Assembly: GCF_000237925.1 (NCBI RefSeq)
Contig: NW_017386006.1
Span: 1,116,001 to 1,180,000 of the forward strand
Origin: Schistosoma mansoni
Taxonomy: Eukaryota > Platyhelminthes > Trematoda > Strigeidida > Schistosomatidae
Length of the DNA stretch: 64,000 bases
Direction: 5' to 3'
Shown here: piece by piece, positions 22,750 to 35,800 of the stretch
How the letters are laid out: each line of letters begins with the position of its first letter
Numbering within the stretch: position 1 is the stretch's first letter
Notes under the pieces: model-generated
The model's input: only the letters and a program-made list of their open reading frames with translations
Told to the model about the DNA's origin: nothing
Databases searched by the model: none
Made by a program: the position numbers and the translations under genes

Positions 22750-25700
22750 TACTGGTTGTTCGGATCTTCCGATTGATATTTAGGACTGTAATTGATCAGT
22801 CCCGGTGTGAACGTCAACTCTGGGCTGCAGGTACATTCAGATGACGAATCCCAAATAGACACCATTTATCTCTGCTCATAACACTTGTGACCTAAGGCCG
22901 TATTGAGGTAATCCGCTCAGGATGTACATGTGCCAATAAGAGACTGATCAATCGCTGTCCTAAATATTAATGAGAAGATTCAAACAACCAATATACATGA
23001 GTGAATAATAATAATAATAATAAATTCTGTTTTACCTTTTCACACCTGATAGCATAGAATCAGGTATATCCAAACATTTTGGATGACCAATTAATTTACA
23101 CTCAGAACAACGTATATAATTCGTAGCTAATTGGCCACATACAACACAAATAGGGTTTTCTGTATTTATTTCTGTATTTGTTTTAAATCGTCGATAGATC
23201 GAATTACTTGTTTTATCTGTTTCTACATCAGAAACTGATGATTTATCACCAACTAACATATTTGAACTGAAGAAAGGAAATAATAAGTAAATAATTCAAA
23301 ATAAGATGAATTTTATTAATTTAAAAATCTCCATAGAATACTTAAAAACAGAAAATATAAAGAAGAATAGTTATTTTCATCATAAGGTTCTACAGTTATG
23401 AGTCCATAGTTATTGTCAGTCAGTCAGCTACAACGTAGGACCAGGCACATTTATGCATCGGTCCAAGTTGCCATACCTCGTTAGCACAAGATGAACACTG
23501 GATTCATAGAAATAGTTAATTTAGTGGTGGTAGTATACAAAAGAAAGGTTGTATATAAGGATATAGTATAGGAAGACAGATATGAAGCAATTTTAATCTC
23601 AAGGTTTAAGGGAAGATAAAGTGTGTATGTTGTTAGAAATTCATGATGATACAGACATATTCATTCTTTATTATTTTACTTGATTTGAATTCCACCATTC
23701 CTTCGTTTATACCCTTTGACTCTGTCTTTTTCAAATACCAATCTCAGTGCTTAGTCTTATTTATTGTCATTGTTAATACATTATTTTGAACTCTCGCTCT
23801 AAATTTTATCCCACAGAAGTAAATCAACTTGGGTTAACATACATATGTGCCAGGTTCTATGTTAATGATGAGTGAATGATTGTATTATAATGGCCAAAAC
23901 AAGGTAAACACAAGCGAATTATCTAATGTTGAACGTTAAAGACATAAAATTGTCTAATTCATTGATGCATGGCCTACTTTGACATTGTAATACGATAATT
24001 AATGACTTATAACTGTAGAGCATGATGATGAAGTTAGTGAAAACAACTTTTCGTTTTGATTTACTTTGCTTTCGAATTTCGGTAATTTAGAGCAATTAGT
24101 CCCTTTAATAAATCTTGATGGAGTAATAAGAACAAATATTTGATCTGAAAAATATGACGTGTTTGTGCTATACATTTCGAACAAGCTAACCATGCATATA
24201 CTTTTCAAAGCATTTATAAACGAAAACTAATAATTATCAGTTAAGCAGAAAGTTAAACAAATATAAAGTGATAAATAAAAACAGAGGAAAGAAAAGAATT
24301 GATGGATGTGATATGAAAGGAATATGAAGATGTTACACCAACTTAGGTCGTAAAATGGATTAAAAATAACCAGGACAAATTCACGGTTAAGATAAAGATA
24401 AAGGAAGTTTGAACTCCCTAATACGTAAGCCCTTTAAAAACCTGAGAATTCACTCTTGACAATCCCTATGCAACATTTTAAGAGCTGTGTTGATCTCAAT
24501 CATATGGCTCATTTCCTAGTTCCTACGTTTGCTGGAGAATTTGATACTAACTGAATCTAAAGCCATTTGAGCACATGTTTCATTAAACTTGTTCGATCAC
24601 TCCTCCCCATGTGTGTCCACGCAAACATGTGGTAAATATAGTGGGAAGTGACGTAATCGTGTGAGATGTTTAGGCTTCTGTAGAATAATAGACCCTATTT
24701 TTTCTCGATGGATACTCTTAGTCTTTGTCTCAAAATTATGCTGTTCGACTCTTCTCTGAATGGCAAAGTGATTTAAACCCTTTCTACGAAACAGAATTAA
24801 GAATTGGTTCTGGTGTTAACTGACTTTTACACTGGCTTGTAGATTTCAGTGGGAAACTGTTTAACATCAATGTTTCGGTTGGCAACCTTATATTTTCTTC
24901 GAACGCGTCTGTAGTACATGTTCGCAATGAGCTAGTATTTAGCAACTCCAACTTCAATATACTGAACGACTCCATTTCTATCCTCTTCTTCCCTCTTTGC
25001 CAACTAGAGGGAGAAGTCCGATTTGTACAACAGCTTTCTTTATTGTGACCTCGAAAGAATTAATTTTCTATGTAATATAATGACATATATACAGAATATT
25101 AACACAAAGTAAATATGATAAAATGTCATAGGCGACTGGAGGAAGTTAGTTTATAGGTCACTCAGTCTCCAATCAATTAGGACCTGAACGTTAGGCTTAA
25201 TTATTGAGCATTGTATCACTTTACTACTTTAACAACTGGCCAGTGTCTTAGTGAGAATTTTAAACAGGACTCTAGACGTCCTATGGAAAAATAGTTTATA
25301 CACGTTAAAATTAAAGTAAAATGCAAGTATTCAGAGATACTGTAAAGGTACAAAATCTTACTTAGTAACACCACTTGATAATAGTGATCCGTTTGCATAT
25401 CTAGTCCGAAGACCTTCCATTGAACTCGTGGTTTGGTGGTTTAAAGAGTCAATAGATCTAGAATGATCTAAACCAAATAAATTTTGATCACCGAGATCAC
25501 AAGAGGTCATAGTAGGTGTGTTGAATTTCGGTTTAATCGAACCAAATCGAAGTGTTGTGGGAAGAGGAGGTGGATTTCTATGTTTTCGTAGTGGATGTGG
25601 ATATAGAACACGTGATAATGGAAGGTATGATAACTGTTCAGGAGTATAGCTCATAAAATATTCTGCAAACTGTCCAGGTATGACTGCCACAGGATATGCA

Positions 25701-28441
25701 CCATTGGGAAATGTTGGATATTCTAATAACTTATAAATTCTCTGAGGAATGTGAATTTGCATTGTCTGTAAATCCCAATAACAACGTCTTGAACTCATAC
25801 GTTCGGTAATCAAGCGATGATTGTAATCAGCAGCAGAATCTAACGCTCGTCTGCGAGCTGCTTCAGCTCGAGCCTCTCCACGTTCAATACGAGCAGCCTA
25901 TGTGAAGAATTAACACCGTAAACATAGGTTAAACCCAAAGCTTAGGATTTAAAATCAATCCGCAAGGGATTATGATACAAGGAATCTAAGCAACTAAAGG
26001 ATGATCGTTCTCATGCCACGGGCCCTATATTCTTTAAACACTTATATCTCAGTAACCTTAGACTAATGTGTGCATTTTTCCGCCTTCCAAATGACTGAAA
26101 ATTAATAAACATACTACAAGGTTTAGTAAGTCGAAAATTGACTTTATCTTATCCTTTGAAATGCATAATATCACTCAGCCACAAATGTCGAACTACAATC
26201 ACTATGTAGATGATCTCAATTTAATCTATTCACTAAGACCTTGAAAACCAGGTATAACAGCTAATAATCACACAAAAGTTGTGACCTAAAATCTTATAAC
26301 CTAGCTACAACTAAAACCTGACGGCCCTCTGGGAAAGATAAATCAAACGGAATATATGATGGAAGGTGCGATAAACAGAGTCACTCCCCTCGAAATCCCT
26401 GAAAATGTGTGTAGTCATTCATATCCAAATACAATCCATTTTATTCAGCCCGACAGAATCATTCGATTTATAGATCACGAGTTTCCAAGCAATACATAAC
26501 ACCAAGTGAAGTATTATGTATGCACATTCCATCAATTAAGGTTCCCCTCCTCATCTCACAGAATTCTCTGATACCTTAGTGTGCTTTCATTACATACAGC
26601 GAACAGAATTCATTAGGAGTGCCCACTGATAACCATCTCATTCAAATTTGTATAAAGAATCACAGTTGGGTGTTGTAAAGTAGAAGCTGTTTGGTTAAGA
26701 AAATGATTTCTACTATTCAAACTTACTTCATACTGACGCTTTTGATTTTCGACAGCCGTTTTAAATTTTCGTCGACGAAACAAATCCGTCAAAGCAATGT
26801 GTATCTCTGGATAATCCTGTTGCAAAAGCTTCATAACATCATCAGTTTTGAGTGCTGTGAGACCAAGGTCTGCACGACCAACAGGAACAATCCCCTCTTG
26901 TTGCAACCAAGATCGTTCATAAGCATCCATAGCGCGCCTAGCAAGATCAGGGTACTTGCGTTTAAAAGATTTGACCTAATAAAAAGGGGAAAACGTTAAT
27001 CAACTGAACTGCTTGAAAACTTGATAGAAACAAAATTAAGAATAAAATCCAATGCAAAATACATACAAAGGTTCTTAATAAAACGTAATATGATGAAAAT
27101 AATAATAAAACCACAGATTTATCCAAACATTTTAGCTACGAAAAACCATTTAAACACTGAATCATATTTTGGTTACTGGAGTTAATAGTGGCTCAAAGTT
27201 CATCCATTCATATGAATAAGGAGACTTAAATAAATATGGATTAGCTGCAGCTATACAACGTTATAAAACAAACGGTAATTCAAAATACTAGTAAACAATA
27301 TAATTACCATGAGCAAAGTGTTATACTGCAATCAATCAAAACGGTAGAAATTTACAGATAATTGGGTTCTCATGATCAAGAACTTAACCTGCATAACAAA
27401 AACCACTTTCTTCACTTACATAGATATATTTTCATAGTTTCAAACAAAAAAACTTATCAGAACTTTTATGTCCTCTAGTGTAAAAAGGGTAGAAACCGCA
27501 GGACTTAATATGGGGTTTAGATTATACAACGATAACTAGTGTTCAGAGCGAATGCTTCTTGAAATATTGTGCTGATTATTATTTTACTTATTTTAATAAA
27601 CTGATTGTTTCCTACTGAGTATGCCTACCTACCTTATCTCTTTTTTGTGTCCTATTGCAGATATCTTTCGACCATTGGATGACGACTAATTTACTGCGAT
27701 GCTATTCCACAACGCACTAAAAAATGAGCCAAGCCATGTTGATCTATTCTACCCCAAATTCCAGCAAAACGTGAATAGATCTCTAGGCTCATATTTCAAC
27801 CGAAGTTCCTATAATACACATCAAGAAACGAGAACCAAATAACAGAAAGACAGAGAACTAGGCATGATAGAACATCAGTTGTAAATAACTAAAGGATTAT
27901 TTCTGTGGTAAACAAGCATACCCCTGACACCTAAACGAACATTTGCTACTAATAAAAATATTACAATATTAATACCTTGAAATCCAGAATGAAAAAGAGC
28001 GACAGTAAGTAAGAGATAAAACCAACCTTTAAAAAGTCAGCAAGTACTTCTTGAACTATGTATGACTCCTTCTCATGTTTTCCACCAGGAGATTCAGAAT
28101 CACTATCAGCCCAGTCGTACTCGTAAATGTCCTCCAAGTTAACATTATCAGTAAGTCCTGAGATGGAAGTAGAACGAGACATATCTGACTTCATTTTACT
28201 CTCACGTCTTGAAGGAGTCGCGGAGAGAGAATTACTGGACTGATTCGTCTAAATGCAATCTATTAAAATATTATGACAGCATTACCCGAGTCTTCTGTGT
28301 ATCTGAGTCGCCATCATCATTCTTTAGGGGTGTACCAGGCAAAGTATCCACACTCATGTCCAGATCAAACATTACGGTCTCATCGTCAATCTGATCTTTA
28401 AATGGAGCGTGATTATTTTCTGTACAAATTGGAAATGTCAT
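20471..28441 (-). CDS. PHF10: PHF10/SAYP-like double PHD finger protein, PBAF subunit (6 exons)
   Basis: Minus-strand exons 28441-28286, 28248-28027, 26975-26727, 25897-25362, 23266-23036 and 21269-20471 join in phase to give 730 residues and a TGA stop. Residues 127-209 carry the PHF10/SAYP signature (VKSFKRKYPDL, then LGLTALKTDDVM). Residues about 277-309 match its second block (YPVAVIPGQF...YLPL). Residues 428-473 and 473-518 form a tandem PHD pair with the full Cys/His set (CVVC, CSEC, HPKC, CLEC; CVEC, CDRCD, YHAFC, CLLC). In the family this pair reads histone H3 tails inside SWI/SNF-type complexes. Two AT-hook-like motifs follow (RKGRPRK at 526-532; KRRRGRPPTK at 595-604), then a low-complexity Ser/Pro/Asn tail of about 125 residues. 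The protein is longer than human PHF10 (about 500). Intron 1 is only 37 nt. A TTTTTAG acceptor ending at 28488 could be a 5' UTR or spliced-leader acceptor. Confidence 0.92.
21360..22345 (+). mobile_element. RTE-type LINE with the middle deleted
   Basis: After a (TA)n run, 21404-21480 is the 5' end type (GCCCGTCCCAAGCCCGCATA, AAGGAGGAGGG). 21840-22330 encodes the C-terminal region of ORF2 in broken frames (RAVLLYACETW, VEDVRRLSVSDHRCLRRISD, NAEIRHRVFG, ILKHRVRWPEHVLRMSSQ). Endonuclease and most RT are missing. It lies in intron 5 of the PHF10-like gene, opposite to its transcription. Confidence 0.8.
22723..22985. repeat. Inverted-arm repeat with alpha-type centre (H4)
   Basis: After a (TA)n run the arms 22751-22800 and 22885-22985 mirror each other (GGATCTTCCGATTGATATTT against AAATATTAATGAGAAGATTC). 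The centre keeps GGTACATTCAGATGACGAATCCCAAATAGAC-like sequence from the hammerhead but lacks the GAAA part. Confidence 0.7.
23400..23900. repeat. Two RTE 3' tails, opposite orientations
   Basis: 23415-23640 is a minus-strand tail (GTCAGTCAGCTACAACGTAG, GTTGCCATACCTCGTTAGCAC). 23695-23885 looks like a plus-strand tail (AACTTGGGTTAACATACATA, GTGCCAGGTTCTATG). Both are in intron 4 of the PHF10-like gene. Confidence 0.55.
23990..24235 (-). repeat. Dispersed repeat E with ORF-like content
   Basis: The minus frame 24208-23999 contains SLFEMYSTNTSYFSDQIFVL, similar at DNA and protein level to 60486-60283 (RLFEMYCANISHNSDELRLL). The family is unknown. Confidence 0.5.
24236..25361. other. Intron 4 of the PHF10-like gene, remainder
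   Basis: No repeat or coding segment is recognised. The minus frame at 24784-24975 has no identifiable motif. Confidence 0.4.
25898..26726. other. Intron 3 of the PHF10-like gene
   Basis: 829 nt, AT-rich, no repeat recognised; GT-AG ends on the minus strand. Confidence 0.6.
26976..28026. other. Intron 2 of the PHF10-like gene
   Basis: 1051 nt, with donor GTTGGT and acceptor TTTTTATTAG on the minus strand. No mobile element is recognised. Confidence 0.6.
28249..28285 (-). other. 37-nt intron 1 of the PHF10-like gene
   Basis: Minus strand GTAATG ... TTGCATTTAG, 37 nt. Removal keeps the frame (TR junction), whereas read-through meets stops. Confidence 0.85.
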
Positions 28442-28487
28442 TGATTTTGCTTGTTGAAAAAGAGGCCAAATTTCAATTACGATTCAT

Positions 28488-29522
28488 CTAAAAATTAAAC
28501 CTCGCTCGATTGGTACAACTACCCGGAACACTTTCTAGGAAATTTCGGAAATAATATATGTAAACTAATTGGAATTTTATAATAAAAGTGCAATAAAAAC
28601 AAGTGGAGTTTAAAGCAGTTAACTAGAGAGGAAGAATACCAGCTTAATTTCCCGGCAGGGATCAAGCAAACAAGCCTACTAGGAATCACGTTGTACTGAA
28701 ATCACCTAACAAAGCTATTTACATTATTTTAAGCTAATGAGTAAAGGTCTGGAATGTTAAAATAAATACAAGAGCTGTGAGATAGTACTAAATCACGTAA
28801 CATGTTGTCTACGAGTTGCCTCGTGAATTATAACTTGAATTTGGACGTGGTATACATTTACGAAGTAACTTTTATTGAAATAACAGGAAAGATATCCTGA
28901 CAACTAAATCATGATAATAGCCATTTGAAAAATTATTTAGATAATGTAGATCATATCCTGAAATTGATATATAACTATCTGACAAAAACTTCTCAGGATC
29001 TTTCCAATGTTCAACGTGAACCGGTAATCCGTATGGTTTTCTCTTTTTCTAATCATTTTATGGCTTTTTTGTACCTTATCTTAGTCGTTTAGTGGATTCT
29101 ATGTGCTGTATGGCGGAGATTTGATCAGTATTGACGCAGAAAATTTTCCTTATAAAATGAGTGGTAGATATCATACCACAAACTCCACTGTTGGTGCTTA
29201 AGCAGCTAGTAAAAACAAGAACCGAGTGAATTTCATTTGAACACAAACTATGGTGTTGTTTCGGTTCTACACTACTTCAGTGACTTTACTATGAGGTAAC
29301 AAATGTTTGTCTTTCTCATACCTGTCGATACTGTTGAGAAACAATACAAATCAGTAGATAAGTACGGATTACAAACTAATCTAAATAACAATAATCAGGC
29401 TATGGTCGAAAAAACACAAGGTTGACAAACTACTTAAGCTGACCGAATCTATAGGCTTCAAAAGTCTGTAGAAAAACTAAAATCTTTAGGCTCCTTAAGA
29501 TTGTTAACAGCAAACAAAAATA
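28488..29522. promoter_or_regulatory. Upstream region of the PHF10-like gene
   Basis: A TTTTTAG acceptor-like site ends at 28488 on the minus strand, 47 nt before the ATG. An in-frame stop lies between it and the ATG, supporting the chosen start. No clear TATA box or repeat is seen. Whether the site takes the spliced leader is an inference. Confidence 0.4.
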
Positions 29523-29990
29523 CGAAATGCTCTCACATAGCTACACCAATACATCCATTGTCAGGGAAGTCCTACTCACTGCCTTCTCGAGGTGGGGGTG
29601 TTGTTTACCAAATTGAGAGAACCAAAAGTAAATGTCTGGTGTTTTAACCGGGTTGGTGGGTATGGAGGATCCACCTAGGAGAGTCCGAAAACTCCGATTT
29701 CGAAACAATGGTGCACATGGGTTATCAGGATCCTGAGGGAGCGAATTGAGTATGGAAATATTGTTGGTCACCGCATACCATGGGACTGCATTTCCTAACC
29801 TTGCTCCACTGTCTTGTGGATTAGACCTTCAGGTCAAAAGCTTGGGGAGTGGCCTCCTGAGGAAACCACTTGTTTCGGTTTGGGCGCTCGGACAGTATTA
29901 CAGTCCTCGTAAAAATCGAATGAATTGTGTGACGCATACATATTCACTGCCTCCTTGTACCAGTGTTTTAATAAATAAATAATAAACAAA
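29523..29990 (+). mobile_element. Element A, copy A3, 5' truncated
   Basis: Starts at the GAAATGCTCTCACAT position of the consensus and ends with AATAAATAAATAATAAAC. 5' truncation with an intact A-rich tail fits LINE-type retroposition. Confidence 0.8.
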
Positions 29991-30334
29991 CAAAAATACG
30001 AATATATTTGGCAAGACTACAATTTATGGACGAACCAATCAGGTTTAAGGTAGAGAGTCTTGGATTTTGGGGCGAAACTCATTCATATATGTGGCTAGGT
30101 AGCATTTTGGCATTATAGCCTATGTCAGTTCGCGATGAAAACCCTTTAATATTTAACCCGAACTTATAATTCTAAGTCCCAATTATAATTTCACACGCCA
30201 ATTTATAATCCTCTTTAGACGCTAGCTAGTAGGTGGACTATCTTAAGTTCACCTTGACATTGCTCAAACGCTATCCACAAATTAAAGTCTCGCATTAATC
30301 TTCATTTTGAGTCAGGTTACATATGCATACATGA

Positions 30335-31000
30335 TGAACAACACTGAGCTGCCTGTTGTCCAGACAGATTGACTTGGGAACCATCTTTAGCCAAGACTTA
30401 AAGACTACTGCACACTGCCGTGCAATAGCCGCCAAACGTTTTAGAACACTATGGTCAATACGTAGGGCCTTCAGTCATATCGATGCAAAGACTTTTTTGA
30501 CCTTGTATAGTGTTCATACGTCCTAAACATGAGTACTGCATTCAAGCGGCTAGCCCCTGTCTAAAAAAAGACAGTGAGCTTTTGGAAAAGGTTCAGAGAA
30601 CAGCAACTAAGCTGATTCTTAGAATAGCGAAGCTCGACTGACCAAAATAAACCTATTCCTGTTGTTATACCGGAGAACAAGAGGTGACTTGATCACAGTT
30701 TTCAAATTACATAGTGATGAGTTTGCACTTGATATGCCCTCATTTTTCCTGTCTTCCAAAACAGAAAATTTACGAGGACACTCCAAAAAGTTCACAAGCC
30801 CAGAACGAATTACTTGTCAGCTGACCATTGGCTTTCCCATCGAAGCATCAACGGGTGTAATTCACTACCTCAGCACGTGGTTGAGGCTCCACCTGTCGAT
30901 TCTCTCCAAAAGAAGTTGGATCAACTGAGAGACCATCATTGCCTGAACTAACACAGGTCAGCAAGTCTCCTGTCCTTTCCAAAGTGAAACCGAAACTGAA
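30335..31000 (+). repeat. CR1-type LINE, C-terminal end
   Basis: The frames encode the post-RT region of CR1-like ORF2 (RRTRGDLITVFKLH, LSSKTENLRGHSKKF, TIGFPIEAS). The same block in the LINE at 32.9 kb reads NNLRGHSKKVLKPRSNK. 5' truncated and broken. Confidence 0.75.
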
Positions 31001-31956
31001 CCATGCGACTCATCCAGTGTTGATATTGAATGAGCGAACTCCCCTCCTCCGCCACTGTATAATGATAAACGTCAATTTCCACTCCATTTTTATTACAGTT
31101 AAGACTAAAAAGGCTAATTCTAGAACTAATTTTACGTAGATCGAGTAACCATTTGATCGACCCGTTTCTTGATAGGAAAATAATTCATATATCACAACGA
31201 AGTGCTAATCTAACTTAAACAAAACTGCCCCTTACCAACACAGAGAGATATCAATTCGATTTCCAAAATTTAGAGAAAATTTCACCTATTTTGGAAAACT
31301 CTCATAAAACTTGGGGAAATGATCATAGGAACCGCAACACTACTTCCGATTCAGGGTTTATTCCCCAATATATTGATAGGCTTTTGAGGTTCCACTGATA
31401 TACTCTGAACATTTACTCAAAGTTGGGATGTTGGGAACACATCGCACGAGGCAGTGAATTCTCTGAGAAACTCAATTCTTCATGTGACAGACAAATCGTA
31501 ACCACAAGTCAAGTGATGAGCTTTGGGGACGTGAAAGACATCATAAGCGGGGAAAAAATACTATATGTATACAATACAAATACGAATGTGCATGTTGTCT
31601 ATAGATTAAAATCAGACAAGTGGCTCGAAGGTAACCTTTAGAAAAACATAGACAGTTGACAAAATATAAAATGTCTTTGAGTTCTCAGATGTCAGAGATG
31701 AGGAAGTTGATTGAGAATAAACATCATGAACACTTGATAACAAAACCTGAAAACGCAACGCACAATTTGAAAACTGCGCTCTTGTAGTAATATCATTTCA
31801 AAGATCAATTCATCGGAAGTCAAAATACATTGACTAGGTAGCATTGGAAGTGCAAAATAACCTCATTCCTGATAGGAAACTATCTTGCTGTCCGGCCACG
31901 AATTTTTTATTTTAGATGACATACAATCTACTGTTATGGTAACGCTCGCTATACAT
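31001..31956. other. Spacer, nothing recognised
   Basis: The 72-codon frame at 31423-31641 has no recognisable domain or splice partner. Confidence 0.35.
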
Positions 31957-32480
31957 TTTTTATTTATTTATTTAAACATATAAATATTGGTACAAGGAAG
32001 CACCAGATACATATGCGCCGCACAAATCTCATTCGATTTGTGTGAGGACTGTGATACTGTCCGGGTGGCCAAACCGAAGCAGGTGGTTTTCTTAGGGAAC
32101 CAAACCCCGAACCTTTGACCTGAAGGTCTAGTCCACAAGGCAGTGGAGTATCGTGAAGAGATCTAGTCCCATGTTAGCCGGTGACCAACAATTGGTTCAT
32201 ACGCCCTTTATTCGCTCAGGATCGTGGTGTCCATGTTCACCATTGTTTTGGAATCAGGGTTTTCCAACTCCCCTAGGTGAACTTTCCGTGTCCACCAACC
32301 CGGTTAAAGCGCCGGACATTCACTTTTGGTCCTCTCAATTTCGTAAACAACAGTAATGCAACGAGAAGGCAGTGATTAGGACTTCCCTGGCAGAGGCTAT
32401 ATATTCGCGTGGCCATGTGAGAGCATTTCGAGAGGGGAGTGGACTCTCCCCACTCTCGACCGTACCAGGGCATTTGGGGG
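31957..32480 (-). mobile_element. Element A, copy A4
   Basis: Full-length minus-strand copy, almost identical to A5 at 39968-40490, including private variants (AAAGGGCGTATGA region, CCACGATCCTGAGCG). Confidence 0.85.
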
Positions 32481-32889
32481 CGCTCTCTATACAACTGTCG
32501 TTTGGCAGTCAAACGTCTGATCTACTGCCCTATTCACTTTATTTGTCTTTCGATTTTACTTGAGAGGGAGCTGAGTCTCTGATTCTGAAGAGGACAACAA
32601 ATACGAAGAACCCCTGACTGCTACTCTCCGAATTTCTTCCCTAAGTTACGACCTAAAATTCAGTGAATCGGGAAGCAGAGAATGACGTGATACGAAAGTC
32701 TCCCACGTTATTAGCCGATGTATTATTACTTATGGAATCTAAACTCATTAGTTCTCGTAGGCGTATTCAGGCGTCTTTGGTTAAGTGTATTCAACTGAAA
32801 TAATAAAATTAACGTCACCTTTGTAGGCTTCATAAGTTGCTTGTTCTCAAAATCTATGTGCCACTATCTACTTCTTAGTCTTCGCTTAA

Positions 32890-35800
32890 TGATACTACAG
32901 ACAGGCCCTTAATCAACTTTATCCGAACCTACCACTAATTGAAGCTATTTTTGACTCGTTTGTAGAGCTATCAGTTGATCCGATAAACTTCAGTAATAAG
33001 GATAGTAGGTTGATGAACCTGTGGTAATCCTGACAGATTTCCTTCCAATGAAGGTCCAGCTTCTTTTTGAAAATGTTCACTGATGGTGCTGATACCACTT
33101 GTTCTGGTAAAGCGTTCCAGTCATCGGCCACTCGATGAGAAAAACGGGACCCCGCCTTTAGTTTATTAGATCGCGGTTTCAGAACCTTCTTGCTATGACC
33201 CCGGAGATTATTAGTGCTGGAGGGAGCAAAAAGATAAGACATATTAACACCCAGATCATAATTAAAGATACGAAATGCCAGTATAAGGTCACCTCGCGTC
33301 CTACAATAAGATAAGGGGAAAAGGTTTAGACGTTTTAAACGCTCATCGTAAGGGAGTTTAGAAAGACCCTATACTCATTTTGTCCCTACACGCTGGACAC
33401 GCTCAAGCGATTTAGCATCCTTTATCAGACAAGGGCTAGCTGCTTGGATACAGTATTCTAAGTGTGGCCTTACATAGGTGGGATATAAAATTCTAAACAT
33501 ATCCCCGTCAAAGCATTTAAATGCTCTGCGAAGCGACCATAGCGCGATAGCCTTTGGAAGCAACCGCATTGCAGTGCGTAGTAGTTTTTAAGTCGTGAAT
33601 TATAATTACTCCTAAGTCTTTGTGCTCTTGGACGCGTGGCAGAGATGTACCATTAATGGTATAATGGTAACTAATATCGTGCCCGATGTGCATGAACACG
33701 CTCTTCCTGGAATTAATTTCCAGGCCCCAATCATGAGCCCACCTAACTAATTCGTCTAAATCTGCTTGCAGATAACAACGATCAGTCTCATTTCTTATTG
33801 TTCTCCAAATTTTAACATCATCCGCAAACAATAACGTCGACGACTTAAGTAATAAAGGTAGTTCATTAATATACAGAAGGAAAAGTAAAGGGCCCAAGAT
33901 GGTGCCTTGGGGTACACCACTTTTGACCGGTTTCCATTCGGATAGCGTTCCATTGACCCTTACTCTCTGTCTGCGGTCACATAAGAAGCTTCCTATCCAT
34001 TCCTGTATAGCACCTGTTATTCCAAAGCTCGAGAGCTTTTACATAAGACCGAAGTGTGAAACCTTATCAAACGCTTTGCTAAAATCTATGAATATCACGT
34101 CGACAGACAGGCCGTTGTCTAGGGCAGCTGTCCAATCTTCTCTCGCAATTAGTAAGTTAGTCAAGCATGAATGCTTGTTACGAAACCCATGTTGCTCGGG
34201 AGTTAACAGATTGTACGAATCTATGTGACTCAGTAGCTTAGCCCGAATTAATTCTTCAAGTAACTTAACTACTATACTGGTCAGGCTAACAGGCCGGTAG
34301 TTAGATACGATCCATCTCTGACCATCCTTAAATATAGGACTAACTATGGCGTCTTTCCAGTCTCTAGGTAGTTGAGCCTGTGAAAGGGACATGTTGAAGA
34401 GCATCGTGAGCGGTCTTGAGATAATGTCCGCAAGCGACGACAGCAAACGTGGGTGTAACCCATCGGGGCCCGGTATCTTACAAGGTTTTAGGTTAGTTAT
34501 CAAAGGAAGAACAATATCCTCTGTCACGTGTAAAGGTCCTATGGCTGGTATCTCATTGTCAACGGGACAAGCAGTTGTAACACTACACGTAGAGTAGACT
34601 TCACTGAAATAGTTAGCAAATGTCTCCGCTTTCGCTAGATCAGATTCAGCCAATAAAGCTGAATTTTAACAGTAATGAGGGGATACCATCACTACGTTTC
34701 GTCCACCTTTTAACGTACGAAAATAGTCGCTTCGGACAATTACGGCTATCGTATGCCAACTGTCGTTCGTAAGCCGTGCGGGATTTAGCTATGGTCTTTT
34801 TACATATATTCCGGATTTTTTATATTCGCACTTAAATGATGCCTGACCTGTTGACAAGAATAAGTCCCAGAAGTGTCTCCTACGCTTCAACAGCTTCCGG
34901 GTTTCCTTATTAATCCATGGAGGGCAATATGATAGCTTACGTGCTGACCATGGGATAAACGGTTGAGTTACGGATTCGAACGTAGACTTAAACCTATTCC
35001 ATGCATCATCAATCGATCCATCAGCATCGACCGACCAGTCAATCGAGATAGCATAGTCCCTGATTGCCGGAATATTAGCTCTCCAGATATTAGGACGGGG
35101 TGGAGCAGATGCAAATTCTATACCATGTATCCGGAACTTAAAGGAAAGTACGACATGGTCACTATTCACCAGTGGGGGAAGGTGTTGAATGTCGACGATA
35201 TCTTCACAGTGGTGTGTGAGGACAAGGTCTATCAATGACGGATTATGTTCCAAGTCTATATGCGTCGGCTTAACGATACATTGTACAAGTGTACATTGAA
35301 TAATTGATGACAGAAGGACGCTATCGAAACCCCCACCTGGAGCTGTGAGCTCTATCCAGTTTATATGGGGTGCATTAAAGTCTCCAACGATGAGACAACA
35401 TTCTGCTTTACTCCAAGAACAGACGTGTCTTAGGATAAAGTCGTCAGCGAGACAACACGGACTACGATATATTCCTCCTATCGTCACTAACCCGTTTCTA
35501 GACCTAATTGTACAACATACTACCTCACACGTACCACTTACATGCGCCTCCGATATGATCGAGTTTATGCGGAAGTGGTCCCTAACATATAATATTATGC
35601 CTCTTCCCTTGCGGCTTCTAACTCTATCACTTCTGATACAGATGTAGCCTGAAATGAGTGGAGAACAGTCTATATCTACAGTAAGCCAAGTTTCGGTGAT
35701 AACAATTATATCCGGATTTAATTCGTCTACCATCAAACTTAGTTCAGACATCTTATTCCGAAGACTACGGGCATTCGTGTAACACACATTTAGGGTGTTT

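Noticed and set aside
31423-31641. 72-codon plus-strand frame
   Set aside because: No recognisable domain and no partner exon; surrounded by repeat debris.
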